Source: Paramacrobiotus metropolitanus
Lineage: Eukaryota; Tardigrada; Eutardigrada; Parachela; Macrobiotidae
Direction of reading: 5' to 3'
Assembly: GCF_019649055.1 (NCBI RefSeq)
Contig: NW_026570385.1
Location: 166,432-230,431 of the forward strand
Length of the DNA: 64,000 bases
Shown here: in pieces, positions 36,983 to 46,544 of the stretch
Layout of the letters: every line of letters starts with the position of its first letter
Numbering within the stretch: position 1 is the stretch's first letter
The notes under the pieces: model-generated
Told to the model about the DNA's origin: nothing
Seen by the model: the letters and a program-made list of their open reading frames with translations, nothing else
Databases searched by the model: none
Program-made: the position numbers and the translations under genes

Positions 36983-36986
36983 GTTC

Positions 36987-37508
36987 TAACATGCTATGGC
37001 GCATGTACGCACAGTACAAGTATTGTTTTTGGTTAACTTGTATGAGCTCCGGCACGCGTCTGTACGACGGTGCGGTTTGTCTTATGTTAAGTGCTTTATT
37101 ACGAGAAAGTCCATGCTATAATACGATGGTGTTGTACCTGATTCTGGAGACAGAATCAGTCGATCGATACGTGAGCTAGCGAAATAAGACCTAATAAACT
37201 TGTGTTGAGATATCCGGATATTCGTGTGTGTTGTGGTGACCTTCGTAAAGACAACTAGGGATAGTTATCTGAGCGGAAGTCAGTGTGTGTGAGTCGGAAG
37301 TAACATCATCCGACTGAATCTGGGACAACAACATCGTCCTAGCAGGATCCTGAGTGTGTGCGTACGCGCGTGTGTGTAGGAAATATTAGTGCTAATATTT
37401 CCGAGGAGTTTCCATTATTGTACATCTAGAGCATATTCCATCTTTATTGCCTGAGTAAGGTTGGTCATCCTGCTGTACTTGTGAGTACAAGTACACCAGA
37501 GCATGTCA
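36987..37508 (+). repeat. 5' LTR
   Basis: A TATAATA box at 37,117-37,123 is followed 70 bases on by AATAAA at 37,193-37,198, a typical U3/R arrangement. Farther on are a 24-base palindrome (GGAAATATTAG-TG-CTAATATTTCC, 37,379-37,402) and a 9-bp stem with GAGT loop at 37,474-37,495 just before the PBS. The U3 also encodes a 60-codon open frame shared with the 3' LTR. Confidence 0.92.
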
Positions 37509-37526
37509 TGGCGCCCACCGGGTTTT
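37509..37526 (+). promoter_or_regulatory. primer-binding site, tRNA-Lys-like
   Basis: TGGCGCCCACCGGG starts at the first base after the LTR. TGGCGCCC is complementary to tRNA 3' ends of the type GGGCGCCA, as in tRNA-Lys primers. Beyond 8-9 bases the match to a standard tRNA-Lys is not clear, so the exact tRNA is uncertain. Confidence 0.7.
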
Positions 37527-37568
37527 AACAACCCCTTGGAATTCTAGATGGTATTTTAGTGGAAATTT

Positions 37569-37824
37569 AGTACTGAGGAGTACTGTGTCCGTGATCCCCT
37601 TAGAGGGGATTACGAGGTACTGGTTCCTAAGCGGGACCGGGAGGCAGAGCCTTAAGCCGAGTGGCATTTTTATCTGTCCGCTACGGAAGTAGCGATCCAC
37701 AGGTTCCTTAGTGGAAGGCTGTGAGGTACCGCTCCTAAGTGGAGTCGGGTGAAGTACTTGACCTGAGGAGGTCATTGGTATCACCGGGAAGGTGAACAAT
37801 TGTATTTTACAGTAAATTACTGTA
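37569..37824 (+). other. chain of short hairpins in the retroelement leader
   Basis: At least nine consecutive stems lie between PBS and gag. They are AGTACT/AGTACT (37,569-37,584), a 10-bp stem at 37,591-37,613, GGTTCC/GGGACC (37,622-37,638), CGCTAC-GGAA-GTAGCG (37,679-37,694), CACAG/CTGTG with TTCC/GGAA (37,698-37,723), CCGCTCC/GGAGtCGG (37,729-37,748), GACCT-GAGG-AGGTC (37,760-37,773), TCACC/GGTGA (37,781-37,795) and TACAGTA-AAT-TACTGTA (37,808-37,824). Loops recur as TAAG/TTAG and GAGG, and one is a GNRA tetraloop. Likely RNA structure in the genomic transcript (packaging, dimerisation or translation start); the role is inference. Confidence 0.65.
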
Positions 37825-38046
37825 CGAGTAGAGGTATTCACGGAAGTGGTTACCTTTTACTATAGAGTAGTGTTGAAGCTAGAGTTAGTTTGAACATTAC
37901 GCAAAATTACAGTGGAAGCTGTAAACAGGAAAGGAAAGTTACGAGGAACTACAGGTAGTTGTGAGCACAGCCACCTTATTTATCTCTAACTTTATCAACG
38001 TTTAAAAGTACATTACTGGAAAGTAGTGTTCGTTCAAGTGGTAAAT

Positions 38047-41000
38047 ATGGAAGGTTCAGGGACAGATCCTTCTATTACTGCTGATGTAACTGCACATTCT
38101 ACGGAAGAACCGTCGAGCAGAACGAAAAATGCAAGGCGAAAAGGCCTGGTAACAGCTGAAGATTTCGAAAAAATTCTTCAAAAATCAGTGTATCAGACGC
38201 CGCCTGCAGTACAGTGGTTTGTACCAGAACAGCAATCATTGCAACATTTTGTGACCAGCTGGAGACTACTAATTCCACGGGTCGGTGAACTGAGCCAGGA
38301 ATGGCTTAAATATGAAGCAGATAATTCAAAAGAGAAACCCGCAGGTTACGATAACTGGATGACTTCCGGAAGGAAAATCCCCAGTCGCCTTACTACGCAC
38401 TTGTCATTGAAAGATTATGACATACAGTATGGCTCGAACTTAGCGGAAGTATGGGTACGATATTGTGATAAGCAGAAACAGCCTATCACACAGCCACCTG
38501 AGAACAATGCTCCAGGCACGGCAGCCGCACCTGGGAAATCTGCTGGTCAGCAGACTTCGCTGGAGAGGTGCAGTACAGTCACAGTTGACAGCTTGATGGG
38601 CGATAAAATCACTACTGCTCAGGAAGAGGATAGTGATTCGTCAACCACAAAAGAAAAAGGTTACGATACTACCATGTTGGAAGATATCCAACTGAGTATC
38701 AATGCTTCGTCTGCAATTTCAGAATTGCAAAATCCACTTTCGCAAGAAAAGCGAGCGGAACGTGATTTTCCCTTTAATGTGCAAAGAGATGGCCCATCGC
38801 CATTCTTTCAGCTCCTCGAGGTCGATGAATTGCGTAAACAGTTAACCGAGCAAAAGGCTAAATATGCGGAACTGGAAGGTTTGCATAGGCACGCCTTATT
38901 GCTAAATACCCAGTGGAAAGATGAAAGCGATAACTGGAAGCTTGAGAAAACGAAGCTTCTACAGGAAAAAGATTCTCTGAAATTAGACATCAAGTCTTTG
39001 AACCAAAGACATGAAAAGGATAAAGAACTTCAGATTCAAGCACATGATTACGTTAATCATGAACGCGAAAAACTGGAGTATGAGCGTGAGCTCGAGCGGA
39101 AACAGAGAAAGAAGGTTCAGGCCAAAATTGACGAAACGGCTAACGCACTAAAATTGCAGTACGAGCAGTTTCTCAAGGATAAAAGCCTGTACGAAAACAG
39201 TTTACAACAAGTAAATACGGAAAGAATTCGGAGCAGTTCTTTCCAGGGACAGGAAGTCGGTAAGAAAACATCGTCTGGTTCGAAAAGCAATATTTCCAAG
39301 GAAATTGGGAATATTCGTAAAGAGGTTCAAGATCTTTTGAATCCAAACACAAGCTATTTATCAGAAAATGCTTCAGTAAAAGACCGACAAAATGAACATG
39401 AGGATAATCGTTCAGTACTGCACGATATCCCAGAGAGAAAAGGTGAATCTTTCAGTGAACCTGGAACAATGGAAGATGGTAATCAAGCACCGAATTACCA
39501 TTTAATCTACCAGGAAAAAATCCGAAAATTGGAAGAGCAAGTTAAAAAGCTGAAAATTCAAAAGAATTCATCATCGTCCGAGGATGAAGAAAAGGTAGCG
39601 GCTGTACCTTTTGATTACAAGCAATTCACGAATGCTCTGAAAGGCGCATTCAAAACAGATGTGATGTACCCATCTGAGAAATTTGATGGCACAACAGACT
39701 CGAATAAAATCGAAGCATTTATCGAGAGCATCGATAATTGCAAAAAACACAATAACTGGACAGACAGAGAGGTAGTGGACAAGTGCTTGTCCCGTTCTCT
39801 CAAAGGAACCGCTCTCACCTGGTACAACGATCGGTACCAAGATAATAAACGTAAGAAATGGGATGAATGGAAGGAATTAATGCGGAAGCATTTTTCCGAT
39901 GAAAAGGATTTAATGGCGGTCAGGGATAAAGTTGCGAATCGCAGCTATACCAATGATGACACGCCCACCACTTACGTTGACTGGTTCACAACATCATTTA
40001 AAAAGTTAAATTTAAATGAAGTGGAACGTACTTATTACCTCAAACAAGGGTTGAAACAACACCGGTTTGGGTGGTATAAGTATATGGAGGAGCAGGACGT
40101 TCAGGATGTAGAGAAGTTTCTATCATGCCTGAAACTACAACAAAGATTGCGAGACAGCAATCCCAGTATTGGCGAAAAACACGATAACAGTAAACAGAGA
40201 CATTTTACTGGTAAGAAGCCTGGACAGGATTCTTACAACAGGCCAATTTTCAGTAAGAGGCCTGCTGCAGGTCAATACCAGCGTAGTGATCTCCAGCAAA
40301 GCAGCTCGTCTCAACAGGAAAAGAAAATTGTTTCAGAGCCTGAGACAAAAAGCAACGTGAAGATTGACTTTAGCAAATGGATTTTCCCAGATGGGCAACC
40401 AATCTGCTTTAAATGTCACGGAGGTCATGTCAGTTCAAAGTGTACGAGCACTACACTTAAACCGAAGATGTCAGAACCACCTCAACAATTAATCAAGGAT
40501 TATATGTTGAAAAAAGTCACAAAAAAGGAAAACAATAACAACGAAGTATTTGTGGAAGCAAATACGGTCGAACCAGTGCAGAGGGTTGATGACCCTGCAC
40601 TCGCACATTACGAGACTTGTCCTAAGCAGTATCTACCGTCGCTGGATACTCAAGCAGCATATTTTGCACTGAAAATTAACGATAAAGAATTCGTTAAGGT
40701 TATGGTAGATACAGGAGCCTGTATCTCCATAGTACCTATGGCAATCGCAGAGAAACTGAATCTGAAAATTTACAAGTGGAATGACCATGTACAGGGCATT
40801 TCACTGGCAACCGGAATAGCAGATGTTAACCCGATCGAACCTTTATGCACAGTGTTCTATGTGTGCATATTCGGTAAATGGTATGAACATGCAGCGTTTG
40901 TCTCTACCGGAAGTAGAAAGGACAACATAATACTGGGAACAGACTTCTGGGTCTTTAAACCGTTTTACTTTGACTTCGAAACGATGAATATTGTTTCTAA

Positions 41001-43122
41001 GGGAGGAGTTGACCTAAAGTCATCAATGTTTGTAGTACGGAGATCTCCGTACTCCGGTGAATGTTTGAAAGCGGCGCAGTTAACGGATAACCGCCCTGAG
41101 GATTCAATCCCGGCAATGCTTGAGATTGCAGCGTATGGCACGGTACGTGTCATTGCGGACGGGAAAAATCTAAATAAAATGGATGTCACATATCAGGAGT
41201 ATCAAAACTACTTGTATAGTCTAGATACAGAAAATACCGCGGAAGTACAACCGGGTATGCATAATGTGGATAAAACGGCACAAAAACAGAAGGTGCAACC
41301 TAAAATTGCAGTGCTTAAGCGCAAGGCACCTGATACAGTTGCCACCGGAAGTGCGCAAGCGATGGTGCCATCGCTTGTTGGTGGGGATGAGGAACCTCGC
41401 AAAAGTACTGTAACTTATACGAATAAGAATATTCGTAAGCACGGTAAACAACATGAGCATGTAGATTATGAGTCATACGATTACTGGCGCAAACAACAGC
41501 GCGCAGCATCAGATATACGACATTGGATATATCTGTTCGAAAATCCGCACGTCGACATGACATCGGCTGAATGGGATGAGATCAGTACGTTCTCAAAATG
41601 GAAAGGTGTTCTCCAGCGAAAGCGCACTGGACCGAATACGAAAAACCGCTTTGTGGTACCACAACAGCGTACAGAAGCAGTGATGTGGCATTACCACCAG
41701 AAGTATCACGATAGTGATGCTCCACAAAAGATTTCCTTTAGAGGAACAGTACTCGAAAGGTTCTACTGGCCTGGTATGAACGAGTCCCTATTCAGAATTG
41801 AACAAAAATGTAAATTTTGTCAAAATTACATGCGTAAATTGGATGCTCCAGTGGCGGAAGCAGTCCTGTCAGATGATGTCATGTATGACCAGTCGCCCAT
41901 ACAACAGCCTGATCAGGCGGTTGTGAAGCCAGCACTAGACCCACAGACGCGCACAGGTAATCCTTGTAAGAGGATAACGAATCTCGAATGGGAATCGCTA
42001 CGGAAACATGGGTTGGACAATAATTTGGAAGAACAGGTTATTGAGGAGAACGTTAAGCAGTTATCCACAGAAGAGTTGATAACTCAGCCCTTGCAACCGC
42101 CTAAGGCGACAACTATCGAGATGCGACGTATTGAAGTCTATCCCAAAAAATCTATCCGTATGAACCCTTTCGAATCAAGATGGGTGTCAGCGGAAGTAAG
42201 GGATTTTCGTAAATTGGATAAAGAAAATAACGAAGGATTGCAAGAACTTGCAATGTTCTTCGGTAATACACCGGATGACAATGATCATGTCATCCCGGAG
42301 GCTGGACTCGTACGAGTTAAGCATAATGGGAAATTGCAAGTTTGTGTGAGAAACTTGTCATTCGAGCCCTACGTTCTTGATAACCAACGTCCGGTTGGTG
42401 AAGTAGAGGCATATGAGGCTGTTACAGGTTACGTAACCGCGGAACCGCCAAAGGCTGAGGGCACCGGAAGTGACTCATCAGACCGGGTTGAAGCCCATAA
42501 TGCGGAGACTGTACAGGCTTCTGTCACAGAGGAACAGGAAGGTCTTATACAAAAAGTTAAAGTGGGTTCGGCCGCAAATGATCGCGAGCGTGATCAGTTG
42601 ATGAACCTACTCAGAGAACATGCGGTGGTCATTCCTAGCAAGGAAAGACCGATCGGATGCTGTAAGCTGTACGAGCACCCGATTAATACTGGTACGCACG
42701 CACCAGTACGAGTGCCTCCGTATCGTACAAGTTACGCAGATAAAAAATATCTCAGACAAAAAACGGCAGAAATGCAGGCAGATGGAATCATTGAGCCCAC
42801 GACTAGTGCGTGGGGATTTCCTATCTGTTTGGTCCCAAAGAAATTCACCACTGAAAAACGACTGACAGTCGATTTTCGGAAACTAAACAATTGTCTGGAA
42901 GGTTCTAGTTACCCGATGCCGCGGATCGACGACATCCTGAATCAGATAGGATCGGCTAAATATTTTTCGAAAATTGATTTAAAATCCGGATTTTGGCAAA
43001 TCCGTTTGGCTGAGGATGATAAGCAAAAAGCTACGATGATATGTGCGCAAGGCTGTCAATGCGCTGGCCAACGTGGAAAAGGACTTTCCATGGTACTGGC
43101 GTATGCAATACGCTGTGGTTGA
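38047..43122 (+). CDS. Gag-Pol polyprotein of the Ty3/gypsy element, truncated in RT
   Basis: From ATG 38,047 the frame encodes 1,691 residues. The order is an unrecognised N-terminal region, a long coiled coil (about 259-398), a capsid-like gag domain (about 541-701; YPSEKFDGTTDSNKIEAF, LKGTALTWYNDR) and a zinc knuckle CFKCHGGHVSSKC (789-801; C-x2-C-x3-H-x4-C, one residue shorter than usual). Then come the protease active site VMVDTGACISIVP (Asp888) with IILGTDFW (961-968), an integrase-type H2C2 zinc domain (His1217, His1221, Cys1255, Cys1258; RFYWPGM between), a beta-rich linker and RT. The RT has TVDFRKLNN (Asp1609) and motif A KIDLKSGFWQI (Asp1644). The frame leaves RT just after KQKAT at about 43,035 and ends 29 codons later in unrelated sequence. 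Gag, protease and zinc domains look intact; RT is not. An earlier GTG/TTG start is unnecessary. Confidence 0.85.
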   Translation: MEGSGTDPSITADVTAHSTEEPSSRTKNARRKGLVTAEDFEKILQKSVYQTPPAVQWFVPEQQSLQHFVTSWRLLIPRVGELSQEWLKYEADNSKEKPAGYDNWMTSGRKIPSRLTTHLSLKDYDIQYGSNLAEVWVRYCDKQKQPITQPPENNAPGTAAAPGKSAGQQTSLERCSTVTVDSLMGDKITTAQEEDSDSSTTKEKGYDTTMLEDIQLSINASSAISELQNPLSQEKRAERDFPFNVQRDGPSPFFQLLEVDELRKQLTEQKAKYAELEGLHRHALLLNTQWKDESDNWKLEKTKLLQEKDSLKLDIKSLNQRHEKDKELQIQAHDYVNHEREKLEYERELERKQRKKVQAKIDETANALKLQYEQFLKDKSLYENSLQQVNTERIRSSSFQGQEVGKKTSSGSKSNISKEIGNIRKEVQDLLNPNTSYLSENASVKDRQNEHEDNRSVLHDIPERKGESFSEPGTMEDGNQAPNYHLIYQEKIRKLEEQVKKLKIQKNSSSSEDEEKVAAVPFDYKQFTNALKGAFKTDVMYPSEKFDGTTDSNKIEAFIESIDNCKKHNNWTDREVVDKCLSRSLKGTALTWYNDRYQDNKRKKWDEWKELMRKHFSDEKDLMAVRDKVANRSYTNDDTPTTYVDWFTTSFKKLNLNEVERTYYLKQGLKQHRFGWYKYMEEQDVQDVEKFLSCLKLQQRLRDSNPSIGEKHDNSKQRHFTGKKPGQDSYNRPIFSKRPAAGQYQRSDLQQSSSSQQEKKIVSEPETKSNVKIDFSKWIFPDGQPICFKCHGGHVSSKCTSTTLKPKMSEPPQQLIKDYMLKKVTKKENNNNEVFVEANTVEPVQRVDDPALAHYETCPKQYLPSLDTQAAYFALKINDKEFVKVMVDTGACISIVPMAIAEKLNLKIYKWNDHVQGISLATGIADVNPIEPLCTVFYVCIFGKWYEHAAFVSTGSRKDNIILGTDFWVFKPFYFDFETMNIVSKGGVDLKSSMFVVRRSPYSGECLKAAQLTDNRPEDSIPAMLEIAAYGTVRVIADGKNLNKMDVTYQEYQNYLYSLDTENTAEVQPGMHNVDKTAQKQKVQPKIAVLKRKAPDTVATGSAQAMVPSLVGGDEEPRKSTVTYTNKNIRKHGKQHEHVDYESYDYWRKQQRAASDIRHWIYLFENPHVDMTSAEWDEISTFSKWKGVLQRKRTGPNTKNRFVVPQQRTEAVMWHYHQKYHDSDAPQKISFRGTVLERFYWPGMNESLFRIEQKCKFCQNYMRKLDAPVAEAVLSDDVMYDQSPIQQPDQAVVKPALDPQTRTGNPCKRITNLEWESLRKHGLDNNLEEQVIEENVKQLSTEELITQPLQPPKATTIEMRRIEVYPKKSIRMNPFESRWVSAEVRDFRKLDKENNEGLQELAMFFGNTPDDNDHVIPEAGLVRVKHNGKLQVCVRNLSFEPYVLDNQRPVGEVEAYEAVTGYVTAEPPKAEGTGSDSSDRVEAHNAETVQASVTEEQEGLIQKVKVGSAANDRERDQLMNLLREHAVVIPSKERPIGCCKLYEHPINTGTHAPVRVPPYRTSYADKKYLRQKTAEMQADGIIEPTTSAWGFPICLVPKKFTTEKRLTVDFRKLNNCLEGSSYPMPRIDDILNQIGSAKYFSKIDLKSGFWQIRLAEDDKQKATMICAQGCQCAGQRGKGLSMVLAYAIRCG

Positions 43123-43909
43123 CCTGTCCGAGGCGTTGTCGGAGAAATTCGGGATTGTGAAGTTCGTCCCGCAGGAAGCTAGTGCACCAGTCATTCGCGA
43201 CTATTCATCCTGGATGAACATGCCGGAACCACTGCAAGAGCCAGCTCGATTGGCTCACGCACTGAACTTGGTACAGACGGCCTGTGCTAGTATGGCACTG
43301 CAGGCGCATAAGGATGCGGCTAACATCCTTGCAGAATGGGATCTGCCAGAGCCGTCCAATCTGATTACTTACAGTAAGGACATCACTGCGGCCATCAAGA
43401 AACTGGAGCAGCAGAAGAAGAACAACTCTGAACAATACGCACGTATTGTTCGTGCGGAGGTGGAATGGCGCAATTCCCTCCTGGCCTTGGACAAGATTGT
43501 GGAACTGGACGCGGAGAAAGCGGACAAAGTGGATCAACTGTAGCGACGTGGAAAGCAGTGGAAGGACCGGGACCAGACCATCTATTTGGACACGATTTGG
43601 AGCGATTGCATGGAGGAATGGATTTCCTTTAGTTGTAAGAATAACATGTTCCTGTTATTTCCTTTTGTTCTTCGTCGGGTTTTGTGCCCGCGGACGTGCA
43701 CCTTTGTTGATGGGGATAACATGCTATGGCGCATGTACGCACAGTACAAGTATTGTTTTTGGTTAACTTGTATGAGCTCCGGCACGCGTCTGTACGACGG
43801 TGCGGTTTGTCTTATGTTAAGTGATTTATTACGAGAAAGTCCATGCTATAATACGATGGTGTTGTACCTGATTCTGGAGACAGAATCAGTCGATCGATAC
43901 GTGAGCTAG
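43043..43909 (+). pseudogene. third frame of the LTR element, helical protein reading into the 3' LTR
   Basis: This frame (+2 relative to gag-pol's register) overlaps the end of the pol frame and has no ATG of its own at the left, as expected if a deletion removed its start. It is Ala/Leu-rich and helical (ALNLVQTACASMALQAHKDA), meets TAG at 43,541-43,543, and then continues in the same frame (DQTIYLDTIWSDCMEEWISF; NNMFLLFPFVL). It crosses the polypurine-like tract into U3 and stops at 43,907-43,909. The product is unrecognised. An env-like or extra gag-like protein are both possible. The U3-encoded C-terminus is present in both LTRs with one Ala/Asp difference. Confidence 0.5.
43708..43716 (+). 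other. candidate polypurine tract
   Basis: TGATGGGGA lies directly before the 3' LTR, where plus-strand priming should occur. It is short and interrupted for a PPT. Confidence 0.4.
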
Positions 43910-44235
43910 CGAAATAAGACCTAATAAACTTGTGTTGAGATATCCGGATATTCGTGTGTGTTGTGGTGACCTTCGTAAAGACAACTAGGATAGTTATCTA
44001 AGCGGAAGTCAGTGTGTGTGAGTCGGAAGTAACCTCATCCGACTGAATCTGGGACAACAACATCGTCCTAGCAGGATCCTGAGTGTGTGTACGCGCGTGT
44101 GTGTAGGAAATATTAGTGCTAATATTTCCGAGGAGTTTCCATTATTGTACATCTAGAGCATATTCCATCTTTATTGCCTGAGTAAGGTTGGTCATCCTGC
44201 TGTACTTGTGAGTACAAGTACACCAGAGCATGTCA
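43717..44235 (+). repeat. 3' LTR
   Basis: Same sequence as 36,987-37,508 except for substitutions at about 43,824, 44,001 and 44,034 and loss of one G near 43,990 and two bases near 44,090. It ends in GCATGTCA followed by the GTTC duplication. Confidence 0.92.
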
Positions 44236-44239
44236 GTTC

Positions 44240-44731
44240 TGATGGAATTATCAATTGATCTCACCAGGATATGGTACTAAAGTTATAATAATCATGAAAA
44301 AGGATATTGTACACTACAGAACAATATTCATGGACGAAGTATTCCTCCCTGTACGGATATTCGCGATTTGCGGTAACCTGTCCAAATCAAAAGCCGTCAA
44401 CAAAATTTGGCTGCCACGAACGCATTGGTCGACTCTCGTGAATTTCCTCACTTGACGGTTCACTGGCGCTCTGTGGTTAAGATGAATCGTCTTCCAGTTC
44501 CATGGAATTGCACTCGATAACTGATAATACCCAGTTCGTGAAGTCTCAGGGACTATGGTGCCAGTATAGTATTTTTTGTCTTGGGGTTCTGGACCAACTG
44601 AATGCTAAAGTGCCCCGCATGGAGCAAGAATTTATGACTAAAGATGAAACCTGTATTTTTCTGTGGGAGTTTAGGCTTTAATTCGGAAAAATGCTGCTTT
44701 CTGCTTTCCATTCAAGAGCTATTTATAGCGC
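44240..44731. other. no recognisable gene
   Basis: I see no coding motif or repeat in this stretch downstream of the LTR element. Confidence 0.35.
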
Positions 44732-44990
44732 GTGCTGTATCAGCACATAGCGCTGAAAGTGCTTAAGGCAAACATGCGTGTCAGCACACGGTAATGCTTA
44801 AGGTAAACATCCGTGTCAGCACACGGTAAAAAGCTCAAGGCTAAACATTCTCGCAGTGTTGGCACTGCAGTGAAAGGCGCAATACAATATTGCAATAGAA
44901 CGTACAGTTAAATACGTGTTAAATATTACTGCCTGGATATCCTGGCTATCCTAGCTATCCTATCATCCTATCCTGGGTATCCTGGCGGTA
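44732..44990. repeat. tandem hairpin-bearing repeats and ATCCTGGCT minisatellite
   Basis: Three ~35-base units start at 44,761, 44,796 and 44,831. The first two contain CGTGTCAGCACACGG, which folds as CGTGT-CAGC-ACACG. The third has instead GCAGTG-TTGG-CACTGC. A related GTGCTG-TAT-CAGCAC stem lies just before at 44,732-44,746. From 44,937 to 44,990 a 9-10-base unit (TATCCTGGC and variants) repeats about six times. Confidence 0.6.
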
Positions 44991-45371
44991 TGTGATACTT
45001 CACATTTCAACCTCCGAGGTTGAAAACTACAGGACAACATGAAATCATACCCTATGCCTCGTGCTGAGGACAACATGAAATTTTTTCTAAGATACGGCAA
45101 TCGCCGGTATAACCCGGTCTTCTTCTTAATGGCCGAACAGACCGCATTCGCCATTTTCGTCATTTCATTTTCTTCTTCCATTATGTCAGAATGTCTGGCT
45201 GAATGGTTCCGGCTGACCGCCGTCGGGGTTTACCTGGCATCCAACAAATAGAGAAGCAATCAGTACTTACTGTTTTATTGTTATTACGGCGCCCAATGCC
45301 TTGACGACACAAGAGATTTGTATTGAGGACCACAAGAGATTTTCCCAAAGCTATGCTGACCATCGATATAA

Positions 45372-45662
45372 TCCCGTCTTACTCTTAATGGCACCTTTTT
45401 CTCCAGCAAGCTTCAGTTTGGCCTTGCTCGATACGGCCAGGGGTCCTACAGGTCCTCCATTCGCCACTATTTAAGGAATATTCACGGACGCTTCCTGTTG
45501 AGCTACCATACAAAATGTTATCGGCCACGAGAGGAATGCCCGGAACTGATGCCAAAAGATCGTTTGTTCTGCCAAAAGTGCAAACGGGAGTTGAACGACA
45601 ACGATTACTTCGACATTCACGACAAGCGGCGTCAGAACGGAAGAAGCTTCTGTCAGGACTAG
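45372..45662 (+). CDS. Cys-rich hypothetical ORF without ATG
   Basis: The frame is open from after a TAA at 45,369 to TAG at 45,660 (96 codons), with no ATG at its start. Its C-terminal half is Cys-rich: KCYRPREECPELMPKDRLFC then QKCKREL and GRSFCQD, suggesting a small zinc-binding fold. Basic and aromatic residues dominate the N-terminal half. It may be an exon. I do not recognise the family. Confidence 0.3.
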   Translation, partial: SRLTLNGTFFSSKLQFGLARYGQGSYRSSIRHYLRNIHGRFLLSYHTKCYRPREECPELMPKDRLFCQKCKRELNDNDYFDIHDKRRQNGRSFCQD

Positions 45663-46544
45663 TACACATTCCCAAAGTGGGGGGTTTTGTCAATTCACAA
45701 GCCGTTCAAGATCGTCATAGTTCAAGATCTGAATTGCTTGTAACAGCGTTATTCACGTTGAAACGCTTAAGCTGTACTCTCTGCGCGAAGAGCAATAGCC
45801 ATAGCGATGAATGCGCTGGCTGTTTTCGGCCTCATCATCTCGTCATCCAAAATCCAAATCGCCGTTGCCGCGCCGGCATGCATTTCCATACTTGGCGTCG
45901 AGTACGTCATGCTTGGCCTTCCCTTGGGCGCAAGGTTGGCTTCCAGTTCCTCAACTCTTACATTCTCAACTCGACATCCGGCACCAGCGCCTCGCTGGTG
46001 TCTGATGATGGCATTAATTATCAGTCCATTGGCATTCCGGACGTTCTAACGAAACTAATTCGAAACGAACCATAACTTTCCTATCAGGCTGGCTTTCATA
46101 ACACAAGTTAATTGAGCCAGCCGTTGCAAGCGCCATTTTTCCGCCGTGTAGATGCCTGATGGTTTTTTCTGAACCTTTTCGATTCAAAAATTTTCAGGAG
46201 CGCGTAATTTTGCCAATAGACGCGACTGAAGAGGCGTACGGAAACTGACCACGTTGCTTGGACATATCGGTGTCGCTATTTAAAAAAAATCGTCAACATA
46301 GTTATTATTATCTTGTCGCATTTATTTTTGTCGGGACCGAATGTTGTGATCACGGTAAAAGAATCGTTGTTGATGTTTGCAGTTGGACCGGAATCGTCGT
46401 CGACGGATCAGTTATCTTAAGTTTAAAATCGTAGCCTCTGTTATATCTCTCCACAAGAAGTCATATCAACTATAACTGTATGGGCAGAAAAAGTGTTAGT
46501 TTGGATAACTATCTTCATAGTTATGTTTAAAGTTAGATTGCAGA
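45663..46544. other. no assigned gene; overlapping frames
   Basis: At 45,785-46,051 long frames exist on both strands: the plus frame is hydrophobic, the minus frame polar with EELEANLAPKGRPSMTYSTP. I cannot tell which, if any, is coding. Confidence 0.3.

Larger units (their letters stand above)
36987..44235 (+). mobile_element. Ty3/gypsy LTR retrotransposon, internally deleted
   Basis: The element is 7,249 bp. The LTRs (522 and 519 bp) differ by three substitutions and two small indels, so insertion is recent. GTTC precedes the left LTR (36,983-36,986) and follows the right one (44,236-44,239), a 4-bp target duplication; 5 bp (GTTCT) if the ambiguous T is counted outside. LTR ends are near-inverted (TAACATGC ... 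GCATGTCA). A PBS follows the left LTR directly. The long gag-pol frame ends in RT just after motif A, where a deletion joins it to a different downstream frame. The RT catalytic YxDD box, RNase H and integrase core are missing. It sits upstream (in minus sense) of a BTB/BACK pseudogene. Confidence 0.92.

Noticed and set aside
38808-41563. Several minus-strand open frames inside gag-pol
   Set aside because: They are shadows of a 1,691-codon plus-strand polyprotein with clear domains.
45785-46075. Overlapping open frames on both strands
   Set aside because: Neither shows a known motif, splice support or promoter, and the two cannot both be typical genes; left as unassigned.
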